Of a stretch of DNA of 39,896 nt, positions 1-8,262 are shown in pieces (the stretch's first letter is position 1; each line of letters begins with the position of its first letter). The notes beneath the pieces were generated by a model. The model was not told the DNA's origin and searched no databases. It saw only the letters and a list, made by a program, of their open reading frames with translations. The stretch is taken from contig DUPR01000003.1 of the NCBI GenBank assembly GCA_012838205.1, positions 1 to 39,896 on the forward strand. The letters are read 5' to 3'. Source of the DNA: Methanobacterium sp. Its GTDB lineage: Archaea > Methanobacteriota > Methanobacteria > Methanobacteriales > Methanobacteriaceae. The position numbers and the translations under genes are program-made.

Positions 1-335
1 GCAGTAGTAATTGCTACTGCTACTAAGGTCATCATACCCGGATTACGTGAATGAAGCTCCTGATAGATTCCCTTAAAAAAGGGATAACCACCATAAAAAT
101 AAACAATTGATGATAAGATAAAAAGGATGTATGTATCACCTGCAATCCTCAAAACTTCATGTACACCAAATATATGCTGAATATGAGGGGATAAAATAAG
201 TATAGGAACTGTTAAAATTAAACAAATCCAGAATCGCCTCTTAAAATCAATGATCATATGGTGATGATCATGTTCATTTTCGGGTTTGTTTTTCATTGCA
301 TGTCCCATGTCATGCTCTGGATGAGAATTATCCAT
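1..335 (-). CDS. copB: Copper/heavy-metal P-type ATPase (CopB-like), N-terminal part, truncated by window edge
   Basis: Only the first 111 or so residues lie in the window; the gene runs off the left edge. The N-terminus is rich in His (HPEHDMGH, then EHDHHHM), typical of CopB-type copper or silver exporting P1B ATPases. Two hydrophobic segments follow, around residues 34-49 and 66-83, then GYPFFKGIYQELHSRNPGMM, which closely resembles the stretch after the second membrane helix in CopB-type pumps. The start at 335 is fixed by GGGGAGGGG about 9 nt upstream. The catalytic DKTGT and CPH/CPC motifs are outside the window, so the ion specificity (Cu+, Cu2+ or Ag+) is an inference from the His-rich leader. 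Confidence 0.82.
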   Translation of the reverse strand, partial: MDNSHPEHDMGHAMKNKPENEHDHHHMIIDFKRRFWICLILTVPILILSPHIQHIFGVHEVLRIAGDTYILFILSSIVYFYGGYPFFKGIYQELHSRNPGMMTLVAVAITT

Positions 336-663
336 ATTAATAAGCCCCTCCCCTTCTACTTTAATTATTTATTATTAAGCCTTAAAATTTATTTCCCCAC
401 ACAAATCAAGTTACATGATCACAGTTAAATTCTCTTGGAATGTGAAATACATCAGTACTAGACAGCGCACGGATTTTTTATTAATTTTCATTTAAGCATA
501 TAAAATTGATAAAATTTGGTTATATGAATCAGGGGTGCCTATTTTTTTTATAAGAATTTAATAAACTGTATTTATCCATTTCATATACTTTGCAAGTGCT
601 CTTGGGAATATGACATATAAGTTAAAAAAAATAGTGATTAATGACAAAGTTGGGTGGTGTATC
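336..663. other. Intergenic region between divergent copB and GyrI-like gene
   Basis: This AT-rich 328-bp gap separates two divergent genes. TATA-like stretches for the plus strand lie at about 495-504 (GCATATAAAA) and about 580-590 (TTCATATACTT); the second would start a transcript near 610, giving a leader of about 50 nt for the gene at 664. I see no ORF or clear inverted repeat. Confidence 0.5.
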
Positions 664-1122
664 ATGAAAATTGAAATAAAAAAAATCCAAAAACATCAAG
701 TGGCATTTATTTTGGAAAAGGGAAGTTATGAAAAAATTCCAAAAACCTTAGATGAAATTGTAGGATGGCTTATGACCAAAAATGTGGAGATCCAAATGCC
801 CATATACGGTTTATACTACAATAATCCCATAGACGTATCTGAAAACCAGCTTCAATGGGAAATGGGAGCAGCTTTCGTAGGGGATTTGGAAGAGGAGGGA
901 AGGATTAAAATCAAAACCGTTCCAGATCACCTTGTTGTATCTACTATATTCAAAGGCCCATTTAATGAGGCCAGTTCAGTTTATGGAGCTTTATTGGAAT
1001 TTGCCGCCAGTAATGGTTATAAAATTGCAGGGCCAGTTCTTGAAAGTTATCTAAACAATCCAGATGAAGTACCTGAAAGTGAACTGTTAACTGAGGTGCA
1101 ATTTCCAGTAGTAATAAAATAA
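664..1122 (+). CDS. GyrI-like / AraC effector-binding (SOUL-type) domain protein, copy 1
   Basis: This is a stand-alone domain of 152 residues. The fold family (GyrI-like, related to the C-terminal effector-binding domain of AraC-type regulators such as Rob and BmrR) binds small hydrophobic or cationic ligands, and some members hydrolyse electrophiles or shield gyrase. Visible family features are the N-terminal KGSYEKIP, the central YGLYYNNP, a KGPF strand-turn and the C-terminal PESELLTEVQFPV. The start at 664 was chosen over an upstream ATG at 610 because GGTGGTG lies just upstream and because the paralogue at 16295-16753 has exactly the same length and aligns from this Met. The role is unknown; it sits between a metal pump and a MATE drug exporter, which is compatible with drug or stress sensing. 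Confidence 0.8.
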   Translation: MKIEIKKIQKHQVAFILEKGSYEKIPKTLDEIVGWLMTKNVEIQMPIYGLYYNNPIDVSENQLQWEMGAAFVGDLEEEGRIKIKTVPDHLVVSTIFKGPFNEASSVYGALLEFAASNGYKIAGPVLESYLNNPDEVPESELLTEVQFPVVIK

Positions 1123-1300
1123 TAAAATTTTATATTGGATGTTTTCAATACTCCATTTGTTTTTGAGAGGCATGGGATGCAATTGGTTTAGTATAACCCC
1201 AAAAAAATCACCTCAATATCAAATTTAACAAATTTCCATGTTTTCATTATATTTTTCGTATTTGAGTATTAAACTAGCCCCCTAACCTTTAAATTTAAAT

Positions 1301-1308
1301 TTATATAG
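1301..1308 (+). promoter_or_regulatory. TATA box of the MATE gene
   Basis: TTATATAG lies about 70 nt before the start codon, so transcription should begin near 1330 and leave a leader of about 50 nt with GGAG at 1368-1371. Confidence 0.5.
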
Positions 1309-1378
1309 TTTAAATTATCATCAATAAATAGGGCCTTGTTTTGTGGATTTATTAAGAAAGTATTAATGGAGAATAAGG

Positions 1379-2755
1379 ATGAACTCGAATAATTCAAAAA
1401 AAGATATAGATCAGCGCATCGCCATGATCACTGGAGACCCAAAAAGGGCCATAAGGGTACTTTCAGTGCCAATGATGATTTCAATGTTCCTTATCATGGC
1501 TTACAACCTTGCTGATAGTATATGGGTTGCTGGTCTTGGCCCTAATGCTCTGGCTGCACTGGGATTTACAAATCCCCTATTTTTCATAGTTATAGGATTA
1601 GGTAACGGCTTGGCAGTCGGTGCAACATCTTTAATTGCAAGATGCATAGGCGCTAAGAAGAAAAAAAGCGCTGATAACGCAGCAATACACTCCATAATTC
1701 TTACAATAGTGTTTTCAGTATTTTTAACAATAATCACTTTAATTTTTCTCAGCGAAATACTTTTATTGATGGGTGCCGGAGAAACAGTCGGATTAGCTAC
1801 TCAGTATGGTCAAATTGTTTTCGGGGGACTCGTATTATTCATGTTCTCCAGTATGGCCTCTGGAATCCTTAGGGCGGAAGGGGATGCAACCCGGCCCATG
1901 TATGCCATGGCAGTTACCGCTATTTTGAACATAATACTTGATCCCATATTCATATATTACATTGGATGGGGAGTTAGAGGTGCTGCTTGGGCTACAATAA
2001 TCTCTGCCAGCATTTCGTGTATCGTAATGGTGTATTGGTTATTTTTAAAAGGGGATACTTATATTTCATTCTCCACAAAAGATTTCAGAGCCAGTTGGAA
2101 GGTAGTTAAAGATATTTTAATTGTTGGCTTGCCTGCCAGTGCAGAATCTTTTGTCATGTCAGTTTTAGGAGTGGTTCTAAACCTAATGCTCGTTATTTCT
2201 GGGGGGGCAGTAGCTGTGGCTGTTTACACTGCCGGATGGAGAGTGGTTAACATGGCAATGATAATACCTATAGGACTAGGCACTGCAGCTGTAACGGTTT
2301 CTGGGGCCGCTTACGGGGCTAGAAATTATAAAAATCTCTCTAATGCACTTAGTTACTCTACTAAATTAGGAGTGGGTATTGCTTTAGTCACTGCCACAAT
2401 TTCCTACGTATTTGCAGAAAACATAGCTTGTATATTTACTTATTCAGCTCAAAGTGCCTTTATGGCACCTTCAATTGCTTCATTCCTCCAGGTGATGTTC
2501 TTATTCTACCTTCCTGTTCCATTAGGAATTAATGCCAGTTCAGTATTTCTAGGAGTAGGTAAAGGAGTAACATCCCTAATACTAACTGTTTTAAGAGAAG
2601 TTATCCTCATATCATTCTTTGCTTACCTCTTTGCATTCACGCTAGGCTTTGGATCACAAGGAGTGTGGTGGGGAATAGTAATTGGGGGAGGAATTGGATG
2701 TATAATAGCTTATGTATATGCTAAGATATTTGTAAAACGTTTGAAACGAAGTTAA
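1379..2755 (+). CDS. MATE family efflux transporter
   Basis: This is a 458-residue, 12-helix membrane protein of the multidrug and toxic compound extrusion family, which exports cationic compounds in exchange for Na+ or H+. Typical features are the N-terminal [12 protein letters not shown] first helix, the loop motif [20 protein letters not shown] (MATE proteins usually have D.xxVG.LG..ALAA.), the [20 protein letters not shown] second helix and the [14 protein letters not shown] loop. Length matches the family. The start has GGAG 7 nt upstream. It stands alone, downstream of a GyrI-like protein gene in the same direction but separated by 256 bp and its own TATA box. The substrate cannot be read from the sequence. 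Confidence 0.93.
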   Translation: MNSNNSKKDIDQRIAMITGDPKRAIRVLSVPMMISMFLIMAYNLADSIWVAGLGPNALAALGFTNPLFFIVIGLGNGLAVGATSLIARCIGAKKKKSADNAAIHSIILTIVFSVFLTIITLIFLSEILLLMGAGETVGLATQYGQIVFGGLVLFMFSSMASGILRAEGDATRPMYAMAVTAILNIILDPIFIYYIGWGVRGAAWATIISASISCIVMVYWLFLKGDTYISFSTKDFRASWKVVKDILIVGLPASAESFVMSVLGVVLNLMLVISGGAVAVAVYTAGWRVVNMAMIIPIGLGTAAVTVSGAAYGARNYKNLSNALSYSTKLGVGIALVTATISYVFAENIACIFTYSAQSAFMAPSIASFLQVMFLFYLPVPLGINASSVFLGVGKGVTSLILTVLREVILISFFAYLFAFTLGFGSQGVWWGIVIGGGIGCIIAYVYAKIFVKRLKRS

Positions 2756-3110
2756 TCAAGATTAGTGAAAATGTATGTTTATCACCAGATCACTGCAATC
2801 GGGATCTAGTTTTGGTACACTTACTGTATAGTTTGAAGATTTTTTTCTTGGAAAATGGTTATGTACTAAATGTTTTACAATGATCACGGTAAAAGGTGAA
2901 AGATTGGAGTATAATATTATACAAAAATTTATTTTTTACATAAATTTATTTGAGCCCCATTTTTTAGATTTCTATAAAAAAGCAAAAACACACCGCCACC
3001 TAACCTAATTTTAAATTTTTCAAGCTAGAACAAAATTTTTCTACCTAAAATGAATCAAGAAAAATAAAAAAAGGAATAAAGGGTTCAAGTCTTAGATTAT
3101 CAGATTTTAG
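2756..3110. other. Intergenic region between convergent MATE and peroxiredoxin genes
   Basis: This 355-bp AT-rich gap separates the ends of two convergent genes. A short inverted repeat AGATC-N11-GATCT lies near 2786 and could be part of a MATE gene terminator. On the minus strand, T-rich runs from about 3075 down to 3055 would serve as a terminator for the peroxiredoxin gene. No ORF is credible. Confidence 0.45.
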
Positions 3111-3776
3111 TTACAGTTTTTTATGGCAGAGCCACCAGTCATAACAAGCAAATTCACCAGTTTTAGCTTTTTCAAGCCTTTCTTTTGATGTTTTAACGTC
3201 TGTGGCCGGAGGTATAATTACTTCATCACCAATTAGTTTATTATCGGGCCAGTTGGCAGGCATGGCCACACTGTTTTTGTCTGCTATCTGCATGGCTTTC
3301 ACAGCCCTTAGAATTTCATCCATGTTTCTACCTAACTCTTGAGGATAATAAAGGATTATCCGAATTTTACCCTTTTCATCAACGATGAAAACAGCTCTCA
3401 CAGTGTTAGTCCCTTTTCCAGGATGAATTAGGCCCATGGCACTGGCGACTGCCCCTGTATCTGCGATTACTGGAAATTCGATCTGAACATCTAAGTTTTC
3501 TTTTATCCATTCTTCCCATTTAATATGAGCAAAGACTTGGTCCACACTAAGGCCAATTAGTTCACAGTTTAAAGCTCTAAACTTGTCGTACAAAGTCTGG
3601 AACGCATGGAATTCGGTGGTACAGACTGGAGTGAAATCAGCAGGATGGCTGAAAAGAACAAACCATTTTCCAGAGAAATGTTTTGGAAGTTCTATAACTC
3701 CGTGGGTTGTTTGCACAGTCATTTTTGGGAAGTCATCCCCTAAAAGAGGCATTCCTTTATTGTTTTCATTTTCCAT
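3111..3776 (-). CDS. Peroxiredoxin (archaeal Prx6-type, AhpC/TSA family)
   Basis: This 221-residue thiol peroxidase would reduce hydrogen peroxide and organic peroxides in the cytoplasm. The peroxidatic site is [13 protein letters not shown] with Cys52. Near the C-terminus CYDWWLC provides Cys211 and Cys217, as in archaeal thioredoxin peroxidases, where one of this pair resolves the disulfide. [18 protein letters not shown] and [14 protein letters not shown] segments fit the family. The open frame extends to 3974, but that extension is unlike any peroxiredoxin; Met at 3776 has GGTGTGAT just upstream and matches the family length. Start, length and active site make this secure. The gene is monocistronic and has a palindrome just upstream (see 3816-3844). 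Confidence 0.95.
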   Translation of the reverse strand: MENENNKGMPLLGDDFPKMTVQTTHGVIELPKHFSGKWFVLFSHPADFTPVCTTEFHAFQTLYDKFRALNCELIGLSVDQVFAHIKWEEWIKENLDVQIEFPVIADTGAVASAMGLIHPGKGTNTVRAVFIVDEKGKIRIILYYPQELGRNMDEILRAVKAMQIADKNSVAMPANWPDNKLIGDEVIIPPATDVKTSKERLEKAKTGEFACYDWWLCHKKL

Positions 3777-4425
3777 AATATCACACCATTTATTATTTTT
3801 GTTTAACATGATATTAGTTCTTTTCGAAAATAGAACTGTTCGAATAAGATAATACTTTTTTAAATCATCCCATAGGTTTTTTAAGAAGAAAAAAACTCTA
3901 ATGAAGAAAAGATAGTATTGCGAGTTTCTCTCCATAAAATTTAGGATCATATGTAAACAACTAAAAAAAAACATTAAAATAAAAAGTACCTAAGTTAAGT
4001 TAATATCCTAATTCTAAGTACTCTTTATCTACTACCATGAAACAAAAAGCCAAAAATATGTACGCATTCGCACCAGAACCAATGCCAGACTTGTGGACAA
4101 GGAGCTATTTTTCACATTGAGAATAATTGATCGTGAAAACTTAAGGTGAAAAATTGTTTCTTAATAGTGTTTAATATCTAAAATTACGGATAAAAAGTTA
4201 AAAATTGATTAATTCGTCATGATTTTAATATTACTATTTAATGAAAGACAATATCGTTAATTTGATGTAAAAAAGGAAAATATAATGGTGTTTATTATCA
4301 AACATGTTGCCATCAAAGAAGATGTGAATAAATTTGTGAGAGGATAAGTAGATATTATAGTCATTAAACTCAGAAAAAAGCTTAAAAGTTCGTGAAAAAC
4401 ATGATTTAAAAACATTAGGGATATT
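3777..4425. other. Long intergenic region with possible gene remnant
   Basis: This 649-bp gap lies between divergent genes. It holds the peroxiredoxin control region at its left end. At 4037-4120 there is a 27-codon plus-strand ORF whose translation looks protein-like (AFAPEPMPDLWTR) but which has no SD sequence and ends abruptly; it may be a decayed gene start. The minus-strand frame at 4257-4517 overlaps the real gene at 4426 and is not credible. Confidence 0.4.
3816..3844 (-). promoter_or_regulatory. Candidate operator upstream of peroxiredoxin
   Basis: AGTTCT at 3816-3821 and AGAACT at 3832-3837 form a perfect inverted repeat with a 10-nt spacer. Overlapping this are two copies of TTCGAA (3823-3828 and 3839-3844) spaced 16 bp apart. 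The element lies 40-68 bp before the start codon, near where transcription would begin from an AT-rich box at about 3848-3860. An oxidative-stress regulator site is plausible but inferred. Confidence 0.5.
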
Positions 4426-4692
4426 ATGGGAGCAGATAAAAAACTTGAAGGCTTAAAAAAAGCCCTTGAAAAGAGAAAATGTACCGTTGAAAAACATTCA
4501 AGTGTAATGGAAATCACATTTGAAAAAGCAGAGGATGCAGACTGGTTTCAAGATATCTTTGATGATTATGAGAAAGAGTCTGCAGTTAGCTGTCTAATGT
4601 CCATGAGACCAAAAGGTCAAAATGTTCGGCACAAATTTGTATTTAACATCACCGACATGGATAAATTCGTGGAACTTTTAAAAGCAAGTTAA
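4426..4692 (+). CDS. Small hypothetical protein, 88 residues
   Basis: I do not recognise this protein. It is a soluble mixed alpha/beta protein with no signal or membrane segment. The first 20 residues form a Lys/Leu-rich helix ([19 protein letters not shown]), followed by a strand [19 protein letters not shown] and a C-terminal [19 protein letters not shown]. The pattern of strand, helix, strand, helix resembles a single small alpha/beta domain. The SD sequence is weak (AGGGAT about 6 nt before ATG). It stands alone between divergent and convergent neighbours. Codon use and charge pattern are those of a real gene rather than a shadow. Confidence 0.7.
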   Translation: MGADKKLEGLKKALEKRKCTVEKHSSVMEITFEKAEDADWFQDIFDDYEKESAVSCLMSMRPKGQNVRHKFVFNITDMDKFVELLKAS

Positions 4693-4937
4693 CCGTGTTA
4701 ACTGGTAAATCACTAAAATTGGGGCAGATCTTAATAAAATCACTTGACATTTTGACTCTTAAAACTTTATAGAAGACACTGACGATTTTAACAAGCAAAT
4801 TATCAAAGTTTCACCTTTCAACAAAATAATTTAATATTTAATATTCATTTTAATAAGATTGAAAAGAACTTCGAAACTAAATTCTCTTTGATATGTGGGT
4901 TGTTTGAGGAATTAGCTTAAGATTGTGAATTTTCTAA

Positions 4938-5303
4938 CTAGTTTAATGTATTTATTAATGCGGCTATTATTTCAAGTTCAATTAATACATCATCATAATT
5001 CGTTTCAAATGGTACTAGGGCCCCCAAAAATTCATCATCCCCATTGGAAATGAATATTATTTTACCAAAATCTCCTCCAACCATAACTTGTTTAAGTTTT
5101 CCTTTATTTAATTCATCACATGCACGTTCACCGGAACCTACTAGAATAGTGCCAAATAAAGAAATTTTTTGGGCATCGATTTGATCCGGTAAAACCGAAT
5201 TAATAATTTGACCATTTTTTTGTATGATTAATATCCCATTTATATTACTTTGAGTTCCCTCAACCAATTGTTTAAGATAAATGTTTATTTCTTTTTTATC
5301 CAT
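4938..5303 (-). CDS. Roadblock/LC7-domain protein, distal gene of the GTPase cluster
   Basis: This 121-residue protein has the Roadblock/LC7 (MglB-like) alpha/beta pattern: an N-terminal helix EINIYLKQLVEGTQSNINGILIIQ, strand GILIIQKNGQIINSVL, helix KISLFGTILVGSGERACDEL, paired strands KQVMVGGDFGKIIFISNGDDEFLGALV and a C-terminal helix. Roadblock proteins dimerise and bind or activate small GTPases. An upstream in-frame ATG at 5324 overlaps the stop of the preceding gene (ATGA), but Met at 5303 has AAGGA 5 nt upstream and was preferred. It follows the 394-residue gene after 17 nt, so it should be cotranscribed and probably translationally coupled. Its GTPase partner is likely the cluster's own Ras-like protein (inference). 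Confidence 0.83.
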   Translation of the reverse strand: MDKKEINIYLKQLVEGTQSNINGILIIQKNGQIINSVLPDQIDAQKISLFGTILVGSGERACDELNKGKLKQVMVGGDFGKIIFISNGDDEFLGALVPFETNYDDVLIELEIIAALINTLN

Positions 5304-5320
5304 GGAATTCCTTCTAAAAC

Positions 5321-6505
5321 TCATGTTATTTGTACCAAAATATCAAAATAATCTAAAACATCATGAAAATTTCCAAAAGCGTTTTTTATTTCGATTTGAG
5401 CTATATGAAATATTTCTTTCTGTAGAAAACTCACATCATACGTTGAAGAATTTGGAAAGTTATCAAAAAATGCTTTACCAGTGTACTCTGTCACAATGTT
5501 TGCATTTCCAATAATGTCATCTTGCCTGGTGATGGAAATCCGCACTGATTTTTCTTTGATTCTGGGCAGACTTAGAAGACGTTTTTTAATGTTATTTATG
5601 ATATTTAATTCTAACATCTCAATCTTATCATTATCTAAGGTTTTAAGTAATATTTTTAGTTCATTAATACTTCTTTTGCCATTGAAAGGTTTAATTGAGT
5701 CTTTCTTAATATCATGTTTTGATTTTTTCTCCCCTTTTATGGCATTGATAAGTGTTGTTATGTTTTTTGTCTGTTGGGGGGGTGATCGATTATCATCTAT
5801 ATTTGAAAATAGATTTGTAAAACTGGGGGGTATTTTAATTTCATCAAATGAATTCAAATACCCTTGATTATCTTGGTAAATGTGTTCATCGAAATTTTCT
5901 TGGATTCCAGCTAGTTCATTTGGATATTCATCTAAAACATCATATTGGACTGTATCTTGGGAATTGATGTTTAATTTTGAAGTTTCACAGTGTTCTTCAA
6001 TTGTGTTGTTAAGGCTTTTTTCATTGGCATCAATGATATTTGTTATTTGAATGAGATTTTTATCATCATCTGAGGTTTTGGAAGATTCTGCTGGGATTTC
6101 CGGAATTTGTTCCGCAATTTTTGGAGAGTTGTGGTTAAAGTATTTTTTTGATAAATAGTCTTCTTCTAACTGATATTTTTTATTAATTTCCATTGAAAAA
6201 TCAATCTGATAAGGTGTTAGTTCAAAAATTTCAATTTTAAAGGGTTTATGAGATTCGTGTTCGATTTTTCTCAGTGCATCTTTTTTTATAAATTCTTCAT
6301 CTAGAACAAAATTTTTAAAATAACGGGAAAATGATGCAGCAATTTCTTTACCTTCTTTAAATAATATATAGCCTTCGTTGGTGCTTCTAGTTGTTATCCG
6401 GATAAATCCATTAAATTTACTGTTAAATACATGTTCTAAAATAGATTTGAAACTCATATGATTATTGTCATATATTTTTGAAGGTTTAATTTTACTTAAT
6501 TCCAA
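5321..6505 (-). CDS. 394-residue protein of unknown function in the Roadblock/GTPase cluster (DUF2226-like)
   Basis: No catalytic motif is visible. The N-terminal 125 residues form a compact domain (FKSILEHVFNSKFNGFIRI, then GYILFKEGKEIAASFS) that recalls the uncharacterised archaeal family DUF2226; this assignment is from memory and unverified. Residues about 130-270 are low-complexity, rich in Asp, Glu, Asn and Ser, and probably a disordered linker. The last 120 residues form a second alpha/beta domain (helix LDNDKIEMLELNIINNIKKR, strand VRISITRQDD, helix EIFHIAQIEIKNAFGNFHD). That order resembles the C-terminal domain at 19896-20780. The start is TTG with AGGTGA 5 nt upstream. Two domains tethered by a flexible linker suggest a scaffold or effector for the GTPase module (inference). 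Confidence 0.8.
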   Translation of the reverse strand: MELSKIKPSKIYDNNHMSFKSILEHVFNSKFNGFIRITTRSTNEGYILFKEGKEIAASFSRYFKNFVLDEEFIKKDALRKIEHESHKPFKIEIFELTPYQIDFSMEINKKYQLEEDYLSKKYFNHNSPKIAEQIPEIPAESSKTSDDDKNLIQITNIIDANEKSLNNTIEEHCETSKLNINSQDTVQYDVLDEYPNELAGIQENFDEHIYQDNQGYLNSFDEIKIPPSFTNLFSNIDDNRSPPQQTKNITTLINAIKGEKKSKHDIKKDSIKPFNGKRSINELKILLKTLDNDKIEMLELNIINNIKKRLLSLPRIKEKSVRISITRQDDIIGNANIVTEYTGKAFFDNFPNSSTYDVSFLQKEIFHIAQIEIKNAFGNFHDVLDYFDILVQIT

Positions 6506-6618
6506 TGTTTCACCTGCAAATAATATATTATGATGATTGGGGTCAGATCAGATGCAATGATTTGATGTATCCTAAAAATTTCATTAGCAATATTCAAGAT
6601 ATGAAAACAGATGAATAT

Positions 6619-6822
6619 CTACCATTTCCTTAAATATTTATCAATACTCTCTCCAATAATGGAACTAGCTTCATCTTTGAGTTTTGAAACATTTTCTGGA
6701 GTGTCTTCAATATTTGAGGCTTTGTTACGTGTTATTCCAGTTTTTTGAGCAAGATTCATCCTTCCTGATGTGCCTGCTTTTTCGCTAACAACATCAATTA
6801 TTTCAACCAACTTATCTCCCAT
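6619..6822 (-). CDS. Small hypothetical protein, 67 residues, in the GTPase cluster
   Basis: The open frame reaches back to a TTG at 6888, overlapping the preceding Roadblock gene by 11 nt, but a strong SD sequence (GGAGGT) lies 8 nt before Met at 6822, so I take this shorter form. The protein is short, charged and predicted helical: MGDKLVEIIDVVSEKAG, a basic patch MNLAQKTGITRNKAS, and a C-terminal amphipathic helix ending in KYLRKW. I do not recognise it. Its place between a Roadblock gene and the 394-residue gene suggests an accessory or adaptor role in the same system. Confidence 0.7.
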   Translation of the reverse strand: MGDKLVEIIDVVSEKAGTSGRMNLAQKTGITRNKASNIEDTPENVSKLKDEASSIIGESIDKYLRKW

Positions 6823-6877
6823 ACTATCCCACCTCCGAAAATTTTCTTTCATCTCTAATAGAGCATTATTCACCAGA

Positions 6878-7249
6878 TTAGTCTTCAACTAAGGCTTCTT
6901 CGAATTTGTCAACCACTTTTGGAAGTAGAACATTTAAAATTAGACCGAGCTGTGCGTTGCTATCCACCAATATTCCCCACTGGTATTTTCCCATGGGAAT
7001 TATGAATACTTTGTTTCCATCCACCAAGTCAAGTAAGTAATATCTCCCCAGTGCAGGGAATCCCGAATTTTCCAAGGTTTCATTCATATCTGCAGTTATT
7101 CTGTTGAATAGAGCCGTAGCTTCAGGTTGTGGGTTGAAACTAGCAAGTGACATACCATCTTCCACAGCCCAAATATCAGTAGCCAGTAAAGAAGTTCTTA
7201 GACCCTCTTTCAATTCATCAACTGCTCCGTTTAATTTATTTATATTCAT
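6878..7249 (-). CDS. Roadblock/LC7-fold protein, second copy in the cluster
   Basis: This 123-residue protein resembles the Roadblock variant with a conserved DIW motif: LLATDIWAVEDGMSLASFNP, then QPEATALFNRIT, GRYYLLDLVDG and KVFIIPMGKYQWGILVD. Strands and flanking helices follow the LC7 order. The start at 7249 was chosen because GGAGGTG lies 5 nt upstream; an in-frame ATG at 7270 lacks one. It lies 58 nt after the first Roadblock gene. Having two different Roadblock subfamilies next to one GTPase suggests hetero-oligomer formation or separate regulators (inference). Confidence 0.83.
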   Translation of the reverse strand: MNINKLNGAVDELKEGLRTSLLATDIWAVEDGMSLASFNPQPEATALFNRITADMNETLENSGFPALGRYYLLDLVDGNKVFIIPMGKYQWGILVDSNAQLGLILNVLLPKVVDKFEEALVED

Positions 7250-7307
7250 CTGCGCACCTCCATTTTTCAAATGGTTTTTTATGAAAACGATCAGAAAAGA
7301 TGTATCA

Positions 7308-7754
7308 TCATCTTTTTATAATTTCAAACCCTTCAACTGCCTCATTTATATCGTATGGGTGTAATGACTCGTTATCGGAATATATATCTTGTTTTTTATT
7401 ATTTATTCGATGTTCACATTCACCTAATGCCTTTTTAAGCATAATCCTGATCATCCCTATATTAGCATTGTTGTCTGCAATCACGATAAGTGCATATTCA
7501 TCCCCCATTTCTTCCATAAGCACCCTACCATAATCTGTTTCAACAATTAGCTGCTCCAATGATCCATATTCAAGACTTTTCATTACTTCACCAACAGACC
7601 CTAATGCAGCAGCACTTGCAGCACTAATAAGGGACGAATCAGGATCGATGGGCCCAACAGGCATTCCATCCATGGTTGCTAATAAACAGTCTTTCACACC
7701 ATCAATTCTCTCTATAGACTTTAATATTTCTTTAAAATCATGTTTATCGGCCAT
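7308..7754 (-). CDS. Roadblock/LC7-domain protein (MglB-like), first copy next to the GTPase
   Basis: This 148-residue protein is the most canonical Roadblock/LC7 member of the cluster: helix FKEILKSIERIDGVKDCLLA, turn TMDGMPVGPIDPD, helix SAASAAALGSVGEVMKSL, strands QLIVETDYGRVLMEEMGDEYALIVIA and C-terminal helix IGMIRIMLKKALGECE, plus an acidic tail of about 30 residues. MglB-type proteins act as GTPase-activating dimers for MglA-type GTPases. The start at 7754 has GGGTGG 8 nt upstream, and the gene overlaps the 3-prime end of the GTPase gene by 11 nt, so the two are almost certainly cotranslated partners. Confidence 0.9.
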   Translation of the reverse strand: MADKHDFKEILKSIERIDGVKDCLLATMDGMPVGPIDPDSSLISAASAAALGSVGEVMKSLEYGSLEQLIVETDYGRVLMEEMGDEYALIVIADNNANIGMIRIMLKKALGECEHRINNKKQDIYSDNESLHPYDINEAVEGFEIIKR

Positions 7755-8262
7755 ATATATAACCACCCATTATTTTTTTCCTTTCATTGTCCTTGATTTG
7801 CTCCACGAGTGTTTTCAACACTATTTCCAAGTTTTCATTTAAGATAGCGGAAGTGTGTATGATTGGGATATCAAAAGGAAGTTCAAGTTTTTCCTTAATA
7901 ATTTCTTCTGGGAGATGAATCAAGTCATTTTTATTTGCTGCAATGATGTAAGGGACTTTAAACTTATTTATAAACTCTAAAAGATCTCTGTCAACTTGTG
8001 TAATTCCAACAGTAGAATCTATAATTAACACAGCTCCTTTCATACCTCTTGCAAGGCTGCTCCACATAAAAGAAAATCTTCGATGCCCTGGTGTAGCGTA
8101 TAACTGAATCATATAACCATTATATTTTAATTGGACAAGGTCGAAGCTTGTGGTAATGGTTTTATGCTCACCCTTTAACAACAACTTATTTCCACTAATA
8201 GCTTCAGCAAAAGTTGTTTTACCAGCATCTAATGGCCCAAATATCACAATTTTTAAAAACAT
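7744..8262 (-). CDS. Small Ras-like GTPase (MglA / COG2229-like), first gene of the cluster
   Basis: This 172-residue GTPase has all G motifs: P-loop GPLDAGKTT at residues 9-17, switch II ATPGHRRFSFMW, NKND and TSA. The ATPG.xRFxFMW form is typical of prokaryotic small GTPases paired with Roadblock proteins; the DxxG Asp is Ala and the usual Gln after PG is His, which could slow intrinsic hydrolysis and raise dependence on an activator. Start choice is uncertain: Met at 8262 fits the fold but has no SD, while an in-frame GTG at 8304 would add 14 residues and give a nearly leaderless mRNA from the TATA at 8334-8346. It heads the cluster and overlaps the first Roadblock gene by 11 nt. It would act at the membrane or cytoplasm as a nucleotide-dependent switch (inference). 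Confidence 0.9.
   Translation of the reverse strand: MFLKIVIFGPLDAGKTTFAEAISGNKLLLKGEHKTITTSFDLVQLKYNGYMIQLYATPGHRRFSFMWSSLARGMKGAVLIIDSTVGITQVDRDLLEFINKFKVPYIIAANKNDLIHLPEEIIKEKLELPFDIPIIHTSAILNENLEIVLKTLVEQIKDNERKKIMGGYIYGR

Noticed and set aside
3777..3974. 66-residue N-terminal extension of the peroxiredoxin frame
   Set aside because: The translation is hydrophobic and Lys-rich without peroxiredoxin likeness, it overlaps the promoter palindrome, and Met at 3776 has an SD sequence and gives the family length.
4257..4517. Minus-strand 86-codon frame
   Set aside because: It overlaps the better plus-strand gene at 4426, has no SD and its Phe/Ser/Leu-rich translation is typical of a shadow frame.
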